Shown: positions 33,337 to 41,732 of the stretch, in pieces
Position numbering within the stretch: position 1 is the stretch's first letter
How the letters are laid out: every line of letters begins with the position of its first letter
Source: UBA2136 sp047635695
Lineage (GTDB): Bacteria > Pseudomonadota > Alphaproteobacteria > UBA2136
Assembly (NCBI GenBank): GCA_047635695.1
Contig: JBLILN010000009.1
Location: 7,986-71,985, forward strand
Direction of reading: 5' to 3'
DNA: 64,000 nucleotides
The notes under the pieces: model-generated
The model's input: the letters and a program-made list of their open reading frames with translations, nothing else
Told to the model about the DNA's origin: nothing
The model's database searches: none
Made by a program: the position numbers and the translations under genes

Positions 33337-34494
33337 ATGTTAAATTTTAGTTTTCAAAATACGACTCAAATCCACTTCGGTGAGGGTCAAATTAAAGCAC
33401 TAAGCAAAGCAATACCTAAAACGGCAAAAGTTTTAGTAACGTACGGTGGTGGTTCCATCAAATCGAATGGTGTTTATGATCAGGTTGCTGATGCCTTAAG
33501 TGAACATACCTGGTTTGAGTTTTCTGGTATTGAACCTAACCCTAGTTATGAAACGTTGATGAAGGCTCAAACTTTGATCAACGAGCATGACATCGACTTC
33601 CTATTGGCAGTGGGTGGCGGTTCAGTTGTTGATGGCACAAAATTTATCGCCGCAGCGGCATTATTTGAAGGGGATGACCCATGGGACTTCATTGCTAATG
33701 GCCAACCTATCAATCAGGCATTACCCATTGCTTGTGTATTAACATTGCCTGCAACGGGTTCAGAATCGAACTCTGGTGCGGTGGTTACGCGTGATGGCAA
33801 CAAACTGCCGTTTAGAAGCCCGTTCGTGCAGCCTTTGTTTGCCGTACTTGATCCTTCGGTAACCTTGTCGTTATCTGATCGTCAAATCAGCAATGGTGTT
33901 GTAGATGCATTTGTTCATACCATGGAGCAATACCTAACTTATAACGTCAACGCTAAAGTACAGGATCGTTTCGCAGAAGGTTTATTGCAAACACTCATCG
34001 AAGAAGGGCCAAAAGCATTAGCGACTGAAACTAAAAATGATTTAGAGGTTCGTGGCAATGTTATGTGGGCAGCAACGATGGCTTTAAATGGCCTGATTGG
34101 TGCAGGCGTACCACAAGATTGGTCGACTCATATGATTGGTCATGAATTAACTGGTGCTTACGGAATTGATCATGCTCGTACCTTGTCGATCGTATTACCA
34201 GCCGTAATGAAAGTGTGTACTGAAGCAAAGAAAGAGAAGTTATTACAGTATGCGGAACGTGTTTGGCACCTAACTGAAGGTGATGAAGATTCACGCGTGA
34301 ACCGTGCTATCGAATTAACAGAAGGCTTCTTCAAAACTATGCAAGTACCTACGCGTCTTTCTGATGTCGACTTAGGTGAAACTGATATTGATGGTTTGAT
34401 TGAGAAGCTAACTCAGCATGGCATGAGCCAGTTAGGGGAACATAGTGACATCACACCTAAAGTGAGTCGTCAAATATTAGAAACAGCACTGTAA
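33337..34494 (+). CDS. yqhD: NADPH-dependent iron-containing aldehyde reductase, YqhD type
   Basis: Broad-range reductase of short aldehydes such as acrolein, malondialdehyde and glycolaldehyde. The closeness to E. coli YqhD is obvious: YGGGSIKSNGVYDQV, LAVGGGSVVDGTKFIAAAA, LTLPATGSESNSGAVV, the metal-binding DAFVHTMEQY and GHELTGAYGIDHARTL segments, and the end TQLGEHSDIT-like SQLGEHSDIT. Metal ligands are the Asp, two His in these motifs and one later His. Length 385 is as expected. In E. coli the regulator is the AraC-type YqhC; here a LysR gene takes that place. Confidence 0.95.
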   Translation: MLNFSFQNTTQIHFGEGQIKALSKAIPKTAKVLVTYGGGSIKSNGVYDQVADALSEHTWFEFSGIEPNPSYETLMKAQTLINEHDIDFLLAVGGGSVVDGTKFIAAAALFEGDDPWDFIANGQPINQALPIACVLTLPATGSESNSGAVVTRDGNKLPFRSPFVQPLFAVLDPSVTLSLSDRQISNGVVDAFVHTMEQYLTYNVNAKVQDRFAEGLLQTLIEEGPKALATETKNDLEVRGNVMWAATMALNGLIGAGVPQDWSTHMIGHELTGAYGIDHARTLSIVLPAVMKVCTEAKKEKLLQYAERVWHLTEGDEDSRVNRAIELTEGFFKTMQVPTRLSDVDLGETDIDGLIEKLTQHGMSQLGEHSDITPKVSRQILETAL

Positions 34495-34535
34495 AAAGAA
34501 TAACTGTAACGTAAATAGAAAATGGAGAATAAAAT

Positions 34536-35588
34536 ATGACAATTTCTAATGTACAAAATAGTGAAAATAATCGCCAGTGGGTATTAGCATCTCGTCCCGT
34601 AGGCGCACCCACATCAACTGATTTTAAATTTGTTGAAAGTAACAAGCCAACAGCAAAAGAAGGTGAGCTTCTTTTACGCACTGTTTACTTATCCCTAGAC
34701 CCCTATATGCGTGGGCGAATGAATGATACTAAATCATATGCCGAACCAGTCGCTATCAATGAAGTAATGGTCGGCGGAACGGTATCTTGTGTAGAAGTAT
34801 CCAATCACCCAGATTATGAAGTTGGTGAATGGGTTGTCTCCTTTTCTGGCTGGCAAGACTACTCAATATCTAATGGTGTTGGTTTATTGAAATTAGGTAC
34901 AAAACCAGAAAAAGCTTCTTACGCCCTAGGCGTTATGGGTATGCCAGGTTTGACCGCTTATATGGGTTTGCTAGATATCGGACAGCCTAAAGCGGGTGAA
35001 ACCGTTGTTGTTGCAGCAGCAACTGGAGCCGTTGGAAGCCTTGTTGGCCAAATTGCCAAACTACAAGGCTGTAATGTTGTTGGTATTGCTGGTGGCGAAA
35101 ATAAATGTCGCTCAGCAGTGGAAGAACTAGGGTTTGATGCTTGTATCGATCATAAAGCGTCTGATTTTTCTGAGCAGTTAGCCAAAGCTTGTGATGCTGG
35201 TATCGATGTGTATTATGAAAATGTCGGTGGAAAAGTATTTGATGCCGTATTGCCGTTGTTAAACCCATGTGCTCGAGTGCCATTGTGCGGTTTGATTTCA
35301 CAATACAATGCGACTAGCTTACCAGAAGGTCCTGATCGTTTATCCATGCTGATGGGAACCTTGCTAACGAAGCGCATTAAAATGCAAGGCTTCATAGTTT
35401 TTGATGACTATGGCGATCGTTATGACGAATTTAGCCAAGCTATGTCGCAGTGGTTAAAAGAAGGAAGAATTAGCTACCGCGAAGACTTAGTAGAAGGCTT
35501 AGAAAATAGTGTGGAATCTTTTATTGGCTTATTAGAAGGTAAAAACTTTGGTAAATTAGTAATGCAGATTGGGCCAGACGAACTTTAA
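34536..35588 (+). CDS. NADP-dependent MDR oxidoreductase, CurA/alkenal reductase type
   Basis: 350 residues, zinc-free medium-chain reductase of the leukotriene-B4-dehydrogenase/CurA branch. Diagnostic are RQWVLASRPVGAPTSTDF, LLRTVYLSLDPYMRGRMND and the cofactor motif AAATGAVGSLVGQIAKL with NVVGIAGG next. These enzymes reduce the C=C bond of alkenals, enones or curcumin, complementing the carbonyl reductase upstream. Member of the LysR-linked operon; ribosome site ggag 8 bp before the ATG. Confidence 0.92.
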   Translation: MTISNVQNSENNRQWVLASRPVGAPTSTDFKFVESNKPTAKEGELLLRTVYLSLDPYMRGRMNDTKSYAEPVAINEVMVGGTVSCVEVSNHPDYEVGEWVVSFSGWQDYSISNGVGLLKLGTKPEKASYALGVMGMPGLTAYMGLLDIGQPKAGETVVVAAATGAVGSLVGQIAKLQGCNVVGIAGGENKCRSAVEELGFDACIDHKASDFSEQLAKACDAGIDVYYENVGGKVFDAVLPLLNPCARVPLCGLISQYNATSLPEGPDRLSMLMGTLLTKRIKMQGFIVFDDYGDRYDEFSQAMSQWLKEGRISYREDLVEGLENSVESFIGLLEGKNFGKLVMQIGPDEL

Positions 35589-35653
35589 ACACACAATGTT
35601 ATTGAATTAAAAACGTAAATCATATTAACCAAAAATTATTTAAGGAATAAATT

Positions 35654-36079
35654 ATGAAAGCTATATATAGCGCATCAGCCACAACTACTGGAGGCCGTGA
35701 AGGCCAGTCTGCTTCTTCAGATGGAAATTTAAATATTACTCTTAGCACCCCAAAAGAACTTGGAGGCGCAGGCGGTGATGGGACTAATCCAGAACAGCTC
35801 TTCGCAGCGGGTTATTCGGCTTGCTTTATCGGTGCCATGAAACATGTTGCCGGCGCGCAGAAAATAAAGTTACCTGAAGACCTAAGCATAACTTGCGTGG
35901 TTGGAATTGGTGAAAATACCGAAGGCCCAGGATTCATGATTAGTGCTGATATGACTGTAAACTTTCCAGGAATGGATAATGATATTGCGACAAAATTGGT
36001 TGAAGATTCACATCAAGTTTGTCCTTATTCTAACGCGACTCGTGGCAATATTGAAGTAAATTTAACAGTGATTGTTTAA
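35654..36079 (+). CDS. Organic hydroperoxide resistance protein (Ohr/OsmC family)
   Basis: Thiol peroxidase for organic hydroperoxides. Both redox cysteines are visible, in NPEQLFAAGYSACFIGAMKH near residue 57 and in DSHQVCPYSNATRGN near 122; Arg in the first loop (TTGGREGQ) fits the Ohr active site. Length 141 is typical. Last complete gene of the operon. Ohr rather than OsmC is favoured by the AGYSACF/CPYSNATRGN pair. Confidence 0.93.
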   Translation: MKAIYSASATTTGGREGQSASSDGNLNITLSTPKELGGAGGDGTNPEQLFAAGYSACFIGAMKHVAGAQKIKLPEDLSITCVVGIGENTEGPGFMISADMTVNFPGMDNDIATKLVEDSHQVCPYSNATRGNIEVNLTVIV

Positions 36080-36125
36080 GGCTGTCTCTACCCTATATTG
36101 TATGATGAGTTAAGGGAAAGGAGCA

Positions 36126-36278
36126 ATGAAATCACTAACTATTATGGTGTTTAAATTCTATAACCCCTTGTTAATGATTAACAACCTTATTCTTAAAGGT
36201 TACTTTGCTCAACCATTTTATAAAAATCTTAACCCACTGTGTAATAATATTTATCTAATAACAAACCCGTCATTTTGA
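36126..36278 (+). CDS. Possible 50-aa ORF, maybe a gene fragment at the island edge
   Basis: ATG at 36126 preceded by a very good ribosome site (aaaggagc). The protein starts MKSLTIMVFKFYNPLLM and runs straight into the right repeat, where it stops inside the hairpin. The combination of a strong start and a repeat-encoded end suggests the 5' end of a gene from the incoming DNA cut off at the junction. Could also be a chance ORF. Confidence 0.35.
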   Translation: MKSLTIMVFKFYNPLLMINNLILKGYFAQPFYKNLNPLCNNIYLITNPSF

Positions 36279-36323
36279 CGGGTTTGTTATGTCTTGAGTA
36301 AGGATGGGATTAAGAACCTTCAA
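36212..36323 (+). repeat. Right copy of the ~110-bp direct repeat
   Basis: Matches 27699-27810, starting at acca of the tRNA 3' end but without any other tRNA sequence to its left. It carries the same terminator-like hairpin (cccgtcattttgacggg) and tatgtcttgagta. Differences at scattered positions show it is not a recent exact duplication. Confidence 0.8.
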
Positions 36324-36451
36324 AAGGTAAAGCCTTTTTATAGAGGTTTGATTAAAAGCGCACGAGCATCAAGCTCAACTCTCAATTATTTCAAAATAAA
36401 ACAAACATCGTTATAAAACCCTGTTTAGTGCTTTTGAGTGAGCGTATTCTC

Positions 36452-36480
36452 TTGACATAAACTGTATACGCATGTAAATA
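36452..36480 (+). promoter_or_regulatory. Possible promoter upstream of the ankyrin gene
   Basis: A perfect TTGACA (36452-36457) with TAAATA 17 bp on; a perfect TATAAT (36487-36492) is 29 bp away, too far for the same -35. GTATAC occurs inside the spacer. The span 36324-36451 before it shows no gene. Confidence 0.35.
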
Positions 36481-36556
36481 TGTTAATATAATAAACACAT
36501 TTTATTACTTTTCTAATTTAAGGCAGTCGCCTTTATTACCTACTAGGAGGTCTACT

Positions 36557-37516
36557 ATGACCCATACATTTAAAGAATTAAAAGCTGTTATCGCTAATTG
36601 TTCAACAGACGTTATTGATTCTTCAGCTCATGTTGACCTTCAACGTTATCGGGTTGTTTTGTTTAAACTCATTGATGACGAGGACTTAGGAAATATTAAA
36701 AATTTTGTAGCATGCCCTCAAATCTCAGAAATTATAAATTTACAAGATTCAGACGGCTACACCTCTTTAATTTATTGTATGAATAAAATAAATAAGGTAC
36801 GTGCTGAAATTTTGAAAGTTCTACTAAAAGTCCCATGTATTGATGTGAACCTCTTTACAGATCGTAAATGCACAGCTTTTAAGATGGCTTGCCACCGGTG
36901 TTACGATCGTAAAATTGATATTCAAGTAAAACGTCGAATTATTAACATTTTTTTAGCTGATAATCGTATAGATATTAACCACTTTAGTTCTAATGATGAT
37001 GGTGATGCGCAGTTTAGCAACGGTGTTTTGATACTGCATACGAATTTTGTAGAAGAAACTAAAATTGCTATAAAACGTGGTTGTAATGCTAAAGTCCTTG
37101 GTAATTTATTAAAGTATTATAGTAATGATAATATTGAAATGGTGAAATTATTGTTACCGCATCAAGAAATTGAAGATAACTTTATATTACAAGCTATGGA
37201 AAAGGCTTGTATGAGTGGTAACCATGAAATTATTGAGCTAGTACTGACGGAGCTACAACGAAGAAATTTAGATATAAATTATTTTGGTGAAGAAGAGGCT
37301 ACATTCTTATTGTGTTTAACTTGTGCTGAGGCTGAAATTAAAACATTTAAACTTCTTTTAGCTGTTGATGGTATTGCGGTGGATACTGAAACTAAATATG
37401 GATACACGGTTATTAGAAGTGCTGATGAATATGGGTTAACCGATGTCGTTAAATTACTTCTTCAACACAGCACTAAAAATAATTTGTGGATGAATCTCAA
37501 GTATCAATTTAAATAA
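36557..37516 (+). CDS. Ankyrin-repeat-like protein
   Basis: 319 residues. Repeats of roughly 30-35 residues with the ankyrin pattern are seen: LQDSDGYTSLIYCMNK, then IIELVLTELQRRNLDINY, and best conserved DTETKYGYTVIRSADEYGLTDVVKLLLQH near the end. Many copies are degenerate. Ankyrin proteins mediate protein contacts; no enzymatic domain is present. No signal peptide. Excellent ribosome site (taggaggt). It is monocistronic, just outside the right repeat, followed by a terminator. AT-rich and Ile/Asn/Lys-rich composition. Confidence 0.75.
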   Translation: MTHTFKELKAVIANCSTDVIDSSAHVDLQRYRVVLFKLIDDEDLGNIKNFVACPQISEIINLQDSDGYTSLIYCMNKINKVRAEILKVLLKVPCIDVNLFTDRKCTAFKMACHRCYDRKIDIQVKRRIINIFLADNRIDINHFSSNDDGDAQFSNGVLILHTNFVEETKIAIKRGCNAKVLGNLLKYYSNDNIEMVKLLLPHQEIEDNFILQAMEKACMSGNHEIIELVLTELQRRNLDINYFGEEEATFLLCLTCAEAEIKTFKLLLAVDGIAVDTETKYGYTVIRSADEYGLTDVVKLLLQHSTKNNLWMNLKYQFK

Positions 37517-37540
37517 AAGTAACACTTAGTCATATATCGT

Positions 37541-37569
37541 AAAAAGCACCCCTCGGGGTGCTTTTTTTA
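37541..37569 (+). terminator. Intrinsic terminator after the ankyrin gene
   Basis: AGCACCCC/GGGGTGCT, an 8-bp GC-rich stem with a two-base spacer (effective loop larger), then seven T. Confidence 0.85.
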
Positions 37570-37678
37570 TGTCTACCTTATATTTATGGCCTCATTTTAG
37601 TTATTTAAAAATTGCTTTATGGTTAGTTTAATCGTACAAAAATAAAACTATTTATTTAAATTGTCATAGGCGTACTTA

Positions 37679-38170
37679 ATGAACAAAAAATATATATTTG
37701 AAGCTTTTCTGCAAAAAAACACAAGGGCGATGGCTGTTGTAGAAACGGCTATTCAGGAATCGCAATATGCGGCAAATGAGCACAAAGGCTCCATGGAATC
37801 ACAGTATGACTCTACCAAGGAAGAGGCGCAAATGATGGTCATGGCTCAAAGCAAACGTAAAGCTGTTTTACTTGAAAACCAAATTTTGCTTCAAAAAATA
37901 TTAGACAATCACACCTTACTTAACGTGGCACACAACAAAATTCAAATAGCATCTATTTTTACATTGATGAATGATAACGATAACGCGTCAACTTATATCA
38001 TTTCCCCTATCTTGGGTGGTGAATCCTTAGAAGTTGAAGGGCAGGTAGTAACGGCGCTCTCGCCAACTTCTCCACTGGGTATACGCGTGATGCACAAAGA
38101 ATGTGATGATGACATTACCTGGAATATCCAAGGTGTTGATAAGCAGTATTATATTTCTAGCGTTTGTTAA
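37679..38170 (+). CDS. GreA/GreB-like protein (elongation-factor-related orphan)
   Basis: 163 residues. The N-terminal half is a predicted helical hairpin (KGSMESQYDSTKEEAQMMVMAQSKRK then LENQILLQKIL), and the C-terminal half resembles the Gre FKBP-like domain, with YIISPILGGESLEVEGQVVTALSPTSPLGIRV near 105-140 (compare the SPLG element of GreA). Genuine GreA has acidic residues at the coiled-coil tip; here the tip is around EHKGSMESQYD. Such diverged Gre-like proteins are known but uncharacterised. No ribosome site is obvious. It converges with glnA. Confidence 0.6.
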   Translation: MNKKYIFEAFLQKNTRAMAVVETAIQESQYAANEHKGSMESQYDSTKEEAQMMVMAQSKRKAVLLENQILLQKILDNHTLLNVAHNKIQIASIFTLMNDNDNASTYIISPILGGESLEVEGQVVTALSPTSPLGIRVMHKECDDDITWNIQGVDKQYYISSVC

Positions 38171-38266
38171 TGCGTTTAGAATATAAACACCCTATGCCAA
38201 CAAAAAACCTACCAAAACAGTTTGAATAAAACAACGGTTTTGATAGGCGTTAAAAGGCAATTTTAC

Positions 38267-39679
38267 CTAGATAGAATAATACATTTCAAATTCAACAGGG
38301 GAAGGGGTGCGTTCTAACTTCATCACATCTTCGAGGCGCATTTTAATGTAAGCGTCAATCAGGTCGTCACTGAAAACGTCGCCAGCAGTTAAGAATTCAC
38401 GGTTTTTATCAAGCTCGCTTAATGCTTCACGCAATGAGCCACAAACTTGCGGTAATTTTGCGAGTTCTTTTTCATCAAGGTCGTAAAGATTATTTCCCAT
38501 CGCTTTACCAGGATCAATTTTGTTCTTGATACCGTCAAGGCCAGCCATTAGCATTGCTGCGAAGGCCATATAGCTGTTGGCACCACAGTCAGGGTAACGC
38601 ACTTCAATACGCTTTGAATTAGCACCATGTGAAGCTGGGATACGGATAGCCGCACTGCGGTTACGTGCAGCGTAAGCGAGGATAACAGGCGCTTCATAAC
38701 CAGGGACAAGGCGCTTGTAGCTGTTTGTAAGGGGGTTGGTAAAGGCGTTTAAGGCTTTTGAATGCTTAATAATACCACCAATATACCATAGCGCTTCGTT
38801 TGAAAGCCCTGCATATTCGTTGCCTGCAAACAAGGGTTTATCTTGCTTCCAAAGTGACTGATGCACGTGCATACCATTACCATTGTCGCCGCCGATAGGT
38901 TTCGGCATAAATGTTGCTGTTTGTCCGTAAAGGTCGGCCACGTTTTGTACCACATATTTATACATATGCACATGGTCACCCATGGTCACCGCCGTGTTGG
39001 CATCCATACCACTTTCACATTGGCCAGCAGTGGCAACTTCTGGGTGGTGTAGGCGCATGTCGATGCCCATTTTACCAAGTGTATCCACCATTTCACTACG
39101 CATATCTTGAAAGCGGTCCACAGGGGCAAGTTTAAAGTAACCACCTTTTTGTGGCGCAATATGACCTGTGTTGCCTTGTTCTGCAACGTCGCCAGTACTC
39201 CATGAAGCATGTGCCGCGTCGATAGAATAAAAGCTTTCACCAAGGCTTGTGCCGTAGGTGACATTATCGAAGACAAAAAATTCAAGCTCGGGGCCAAAGA
39301 CAGCCTTATCGGCAATGCCTGTATTTTTTAAATGTTGTTCCACACGGGCGGCAAGGCCACGTGGGCAACGGTTGTAAATTTCACCCGTATTGGCCGAGAT
39401 AATATCGCAGGCGAGTACGAGGGTTGGGTGGCTTGTGAAGGGGTCAATAAAGGCACTGTTTGCGTCAGGGCGGTAAAACATGTCTGAGTCATTAATTTCG
39501 CACCAGCCATCAACAGACGAACCATCAAAACCAAGGCCCTCTGTAAAAGTATCCTCTTCTAGCATACGTACGGTTGTGGTGATGTGGTGCCAACGGCCTT
39601 TGAGGTCACTAAAACGAAAGTCGATAAAGCGGATGTCGTTTTCTGTAATGATCTTAAATACGTCTGCGGGTGTTTTCAT
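38267..39679 (-). CDS. glnA: Glutamine synthetase type I
   Basis: ATP-dependent ligation of ammonia to glutamate, the main nitrogen assimilation enzyme. Landmarks: FTEGLGFDGSSVDGW near residue 50, the metal-binding KAVFGPELEFFVFD, NGNGMHVHQSLW (His at the active site), the RNRSAAIRIP segment, and the adenylylation site Tyr in NLYDLDEKELAKLP near residue 399. 470 residues, dodecameric GSI-beta type. The gene stands alone; glnB, often upstream in alphaproteobacteria, is not adjacent. A TTACAA-17-TAATAT promoter-like sequence precedes it; no sigma-54 site was seen. Confidence 0.97.
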   Translation of the reverse strand: MKTPADVFKIITENDIRFIDFRFSDLKGRWHHITTTVRMLEEDTFTEGLGFDGSSVDGWCEINDSDMFYRPDANSAFIDPFTSHPTLVLACDIISANTGEIYNRCPRGLAARVEQHLKNTGIADKAVFGPELEFFVFDNVTYGTSLGESFYSIDAAHASWSTGDVAEQGNTGHIAPQKGGYFKLAPVDRFQDMRSEMVDTLGKMGIDMRLHHPEVATAGQCESGMDANTAVTMGDHVHMYKYVVQNVADLYGQTATFMPKPIGGDNGNGMHVHQSLWKQDKPLFAGNEYAGLSNEALWYIGGIIKHSKALNAFTNPLTNSYKRLVPGYEAPVILAYAARNRSAAIRIPASHGANSKRIEVRYPDCGANSYMAFAAMLMAGLDGIKNKIDPGKAMGNNLYDLDEKELAKLPQVCGSLREALSELDKNREFLTAGDVFSDDLIDAYIKMRLEDVMKLERTPSPVEFEMYYSI

Positions 39680-39926
39680 ATATTGTAACTCCTAAGGGTG
39701 TATGTTTTTATTTTTACCATAAAATATTATCATATATTCACACCTTTTGTAAGAGGGTTTTAACCATTTTGACCTATGTTCTCAAGCGTTTGAATTACGT
39801 GGTGATTAAAATGTACTACTACTTTATTTTAAAATTTTTTATATTAATCACTTGAAAATATACGGCTACATAGCCATATAATATAAGGTAAATGAATTCA
39901 TAAACGAAATACGAAAGGTTGCATCT

Positions 39927-40130
39927 ATGGGAATTAATCACGCAATAAACGACGAGCTTTTAAGAGGTAATGGACGCTACAGAAAGCTACATGACCAGCA
40001 TTTAGAACTGAAGTCTGAAATTCATGAAGCCAAAGCATCTCCCTCGGTTGACGTCACGAAAATCACGCTGTTAAAGCGAAAAAAATTACGACTGGCGGAT
40101 GAAATGTTTACATTAGCCAATCGCCAGTAA
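39927..40130 (+). CDS. DUF465 (YdcH-like) small protein
   Basis: 67 residues. The second half, TKITLLKRKKLRLADEMF, is the DUF465 signature (basic Leu-Lys-x-x-Leu helix followed by Asp-Glu); the first half is a polar helix with RYRKLHDQHLELKSEIHEA. Widespread alphaproteobacterial helical-hairpin proteins of unknown function. Ribosome site aaagg. Its last codons coincide with the first unit of the tandem repeat at 40113. Confidence 0.8.
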   Translation: MGINHAINDELLRGNGRYRKLHDQHLELKSEIHEAKASPSVDVTKITLLKRKKLRLADEMFTLANRQ

Positions 40131-40207
40131 GGCAAATGACAAATAGTCATTAGCCAATCGCCAGTGAGGCAAATAACACAAGTTAGCCAATTGGCCAGTA
40201 AGGCAAT
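40113..40207 (+). repeat. Three imperfect ~25-bp tandem repeats overlapping the DUF465 3' end
   Basis: TTAGCCAATCGCCAGTAAGGCAAA-type units begin at 40113, 40150 and 40183 (periods 37 and 33 bp). The first encodes the last residues LANRQ. Each unit can pair GCC with GGC. Not a CRISPR: three units, short spacers, no cas genes. Confidence 0.8.
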
Positions 40208-40220
40208 ATATATTAAACAC

Positions 40221-40249
40221 AAAAAAAAGCCCTCTTTGGAGGGCTTTTT
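40221..40249. terminator. Bidirectional terminator between the DUF465 and LysE genes
   Basis: AGCCCTC/GAGGGCT stem (40228-40234, 40239-40245) with A-run left and T-run right; convergent genes end on both sides. Confidence 0.88.
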
Positions 40250-40257
40250 AACGATCG

Positions 40258-40923
40258 TTAAACGGTTGTGGTGTAAATTATAAATAATCCAGCTGTAATG
40301 AAACCAACAGAAAACACACGTAAAACCGTGGGTATAAAGCGGGCAAAAAAGTGGGAGTTGGCAATAATAATAAAGACAGACCACATAAGCCATGTACCTA
40401 AAAAGAGCGGCAATGTAAATTCTATAAAAATGTGAACCTTGTTTAGATCAAACGTCAATTCTTGGACAATAAAACATACAAAAATGTAAGTCACCCAAAT
40501 AGCCGGGTTAAGCACACTGGCAATAAATGTTTTAAAATAAAAATATAAATTACTTTCCTGCTCTTTTTTAGAAATACGTTGGCGCTTGGTATTTATCTTT
40601 TTCATCAAAAAATATAAACCGAAGGCCACCAACATAACAGCAATGCTTATATTAATTAAATTCATATTTCCAGCAATAACATGACTAAAAAATGTAAAGA
40701 AAAACATAACAGAAAAAGCGCAAATTGCATTACTAAAGGATGCGGTAAAAGCAATGAGAAGGCCGTGTTTTTTACCATGCATACTTGTTTGTTCCAAGGC
40801 TATAATATTCCAAGGGCCAACGGGCAGGGCCGTCACCAACCCTAAAATAAATACTTGTAAAAAAAGTGATTCAATACCAGACGCGGTAATGAAGTTTTGC
40901 ACGAATGCTAAAATTTGTTCCAT
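40258..40923 (-). CDS. LysE/RhtB family transporter
   Basis: 221 residues with about six hydrophobic helices. The N-terminal VFILGLVTALPVGPWNIIALEQTSMHG carries the Pro-x-Gly-Pro motif of the LysE/RhtB amino-acid exporters, followed by KHGLLIAFTASFSNAI, matching the G-x-x-x-G/A repeat. Central charged loop (KKINTKRQRISKKEQE) is cytoplasmic. Exports amino acids or related solutes across the inner membrane; the substrate is unknown. Ribosome site is weak. Confidence 0.85.
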   Translation of the reverse strand: MEQILAFVQNFITASGIESLFLQVFILGLVTALPVGPWNIIALEQTSMHGKKHGLLIAFTASFSNAICAFSVMFFFTFFSHVIAGNMNLINISIAVMLVAFGLYFLMKKINTKRQRISKKEQESNLYFYFKTFIASVLNPAIWVTYIFVCFIVQELTFDLNKVHIFIEFTLPLFLGTWLMWSVFIIIANSHFFARFIPTVLRVFSVGFITAGLFIIYTTTV

Positions 40924-41170
40924 GAGTGAACCTCAAAGTTAAGACAGCCTGTTCAGCTGTGAGAAAAGGAATTGTAAGTATAATATGGCCGCAGTATGTG
41001 GCGTATACATATTATATGCAAGTTTAAAAGGCCTGTTTGCTTGTTAGTTATTGATTTGTTGTACACAATGCCCTATAACTTGTAATAGAAGTAATACCTA
41101 AACGTTTACCAGCAACTGCTGATAAAATTATATTTTGCACATTCCGTGCTTATTACATGAGGATATTCCC

Positions 41171-41689
41171 ATGAAAAAATTACTAACTTTCGCCCTAGTT
41201 GCAATGCTTTCTTTGACTTCAGTAGCAGAGGAATTTCAAGTACCAAGTCAAGAAGTACAAAATCAGTGTCTAACTTCTCTAGTCGAAGCTTTTGATCCCG
41301 CCTTTGATAGCCTTATGACCTATCTCAAAACTAATTCTGCTGGTGACAAAAGCTATAAGGAACTATACGATGACATGCTTCAATCACGTATGCCTGAAGT
41401 GCATTACCTCCTATTAGTAACCCATGTTAAATGGTCACGTTTGGCAAATGCAGTAGCAGGCTATACCTGTGCACTTACAGGTGGTGATATGGAGGCTGAA
41501 TATATTGTTGCTGATAATTTACCCGCACATATAAAGGAATTTTTTGATATTTATTCGAGATATTTCACTGAAGATGCTAAAAAATTAACTGCACGCGGTG
41601 CGGTGGATGTTTACATCCGCTCTTTAAAAGGCTTTCAAGTAGCCTTTGACGCTTACATAGCAAAAACATATCCGCAACCTGCGGAATAG
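41171..41689 (+). CDS. Secreted orphan protein, 172 aa
   Basis: Start placed at the ATG at 41171, with GAGG 8 bp upstream; it begins with a signal peptide (MKKLLTFALVAMLSLTSVA, probable cleavage before Glu). The rest is mainly helical with two cysteines (QNQCLTSL and GYTCALTGG) which may pair. No family recognised; a periplasmic location is inferred. Monocistronic, followed by a terminator. Confidence 0.7.
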   Translation: MKKLLTFALVAMLSLTSVAEEFQVPSQEVQNQCLTSLVEAFDPAFDSLMTYLKTNSAGDKSYKELYDDMLQSRMPEVHYLLLVTHVKWSRLANAVAGYTCALTGGDMEAEYIVADNLPAHIKEFFDIYSRYFTEDAKKLTARGAVDVYIRSLKGFQVAFDAYIAKTYPQPAE

Positions 41690-41701
41690 GTTTTTATATC
41701 G

Positions 41702-41732
41702 AAAAAAGCCCCTTTAGGAGGGCTTTTTTTTT
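41702..41732 (+). terminator. Intrinsic terminator after the 41171 gene
   Basis: AAGCCC.../...GGGCTT stem with an imperfect middle and a nine-T tail. Confidence 0.8.

Noticed and set aside
27703..36211. Prophage
   Set aside because: No integrase, capsid, terminase or lysis genes; a genomic island or recombined segment is more likely.
39670..39855. 61-residue ORF in the glnA leader
   Set aside because: Low-complexity Tyr/Phe/Ile composition and no ribosome site; AT-rich intergenic DNA.
39680..39926. Sigma-54 promoter upstream of glnA
   Set aside because: No TGGC-N7-TTGC-like pair found; a sigma-70-like TTACAA-17-TAATAT is a better fit.
40113..40207. CRISPR-like array
   Set aside because: Only three imperfect units with very short, unequal spacers, one inside a coding region, and no cas genes in the window.
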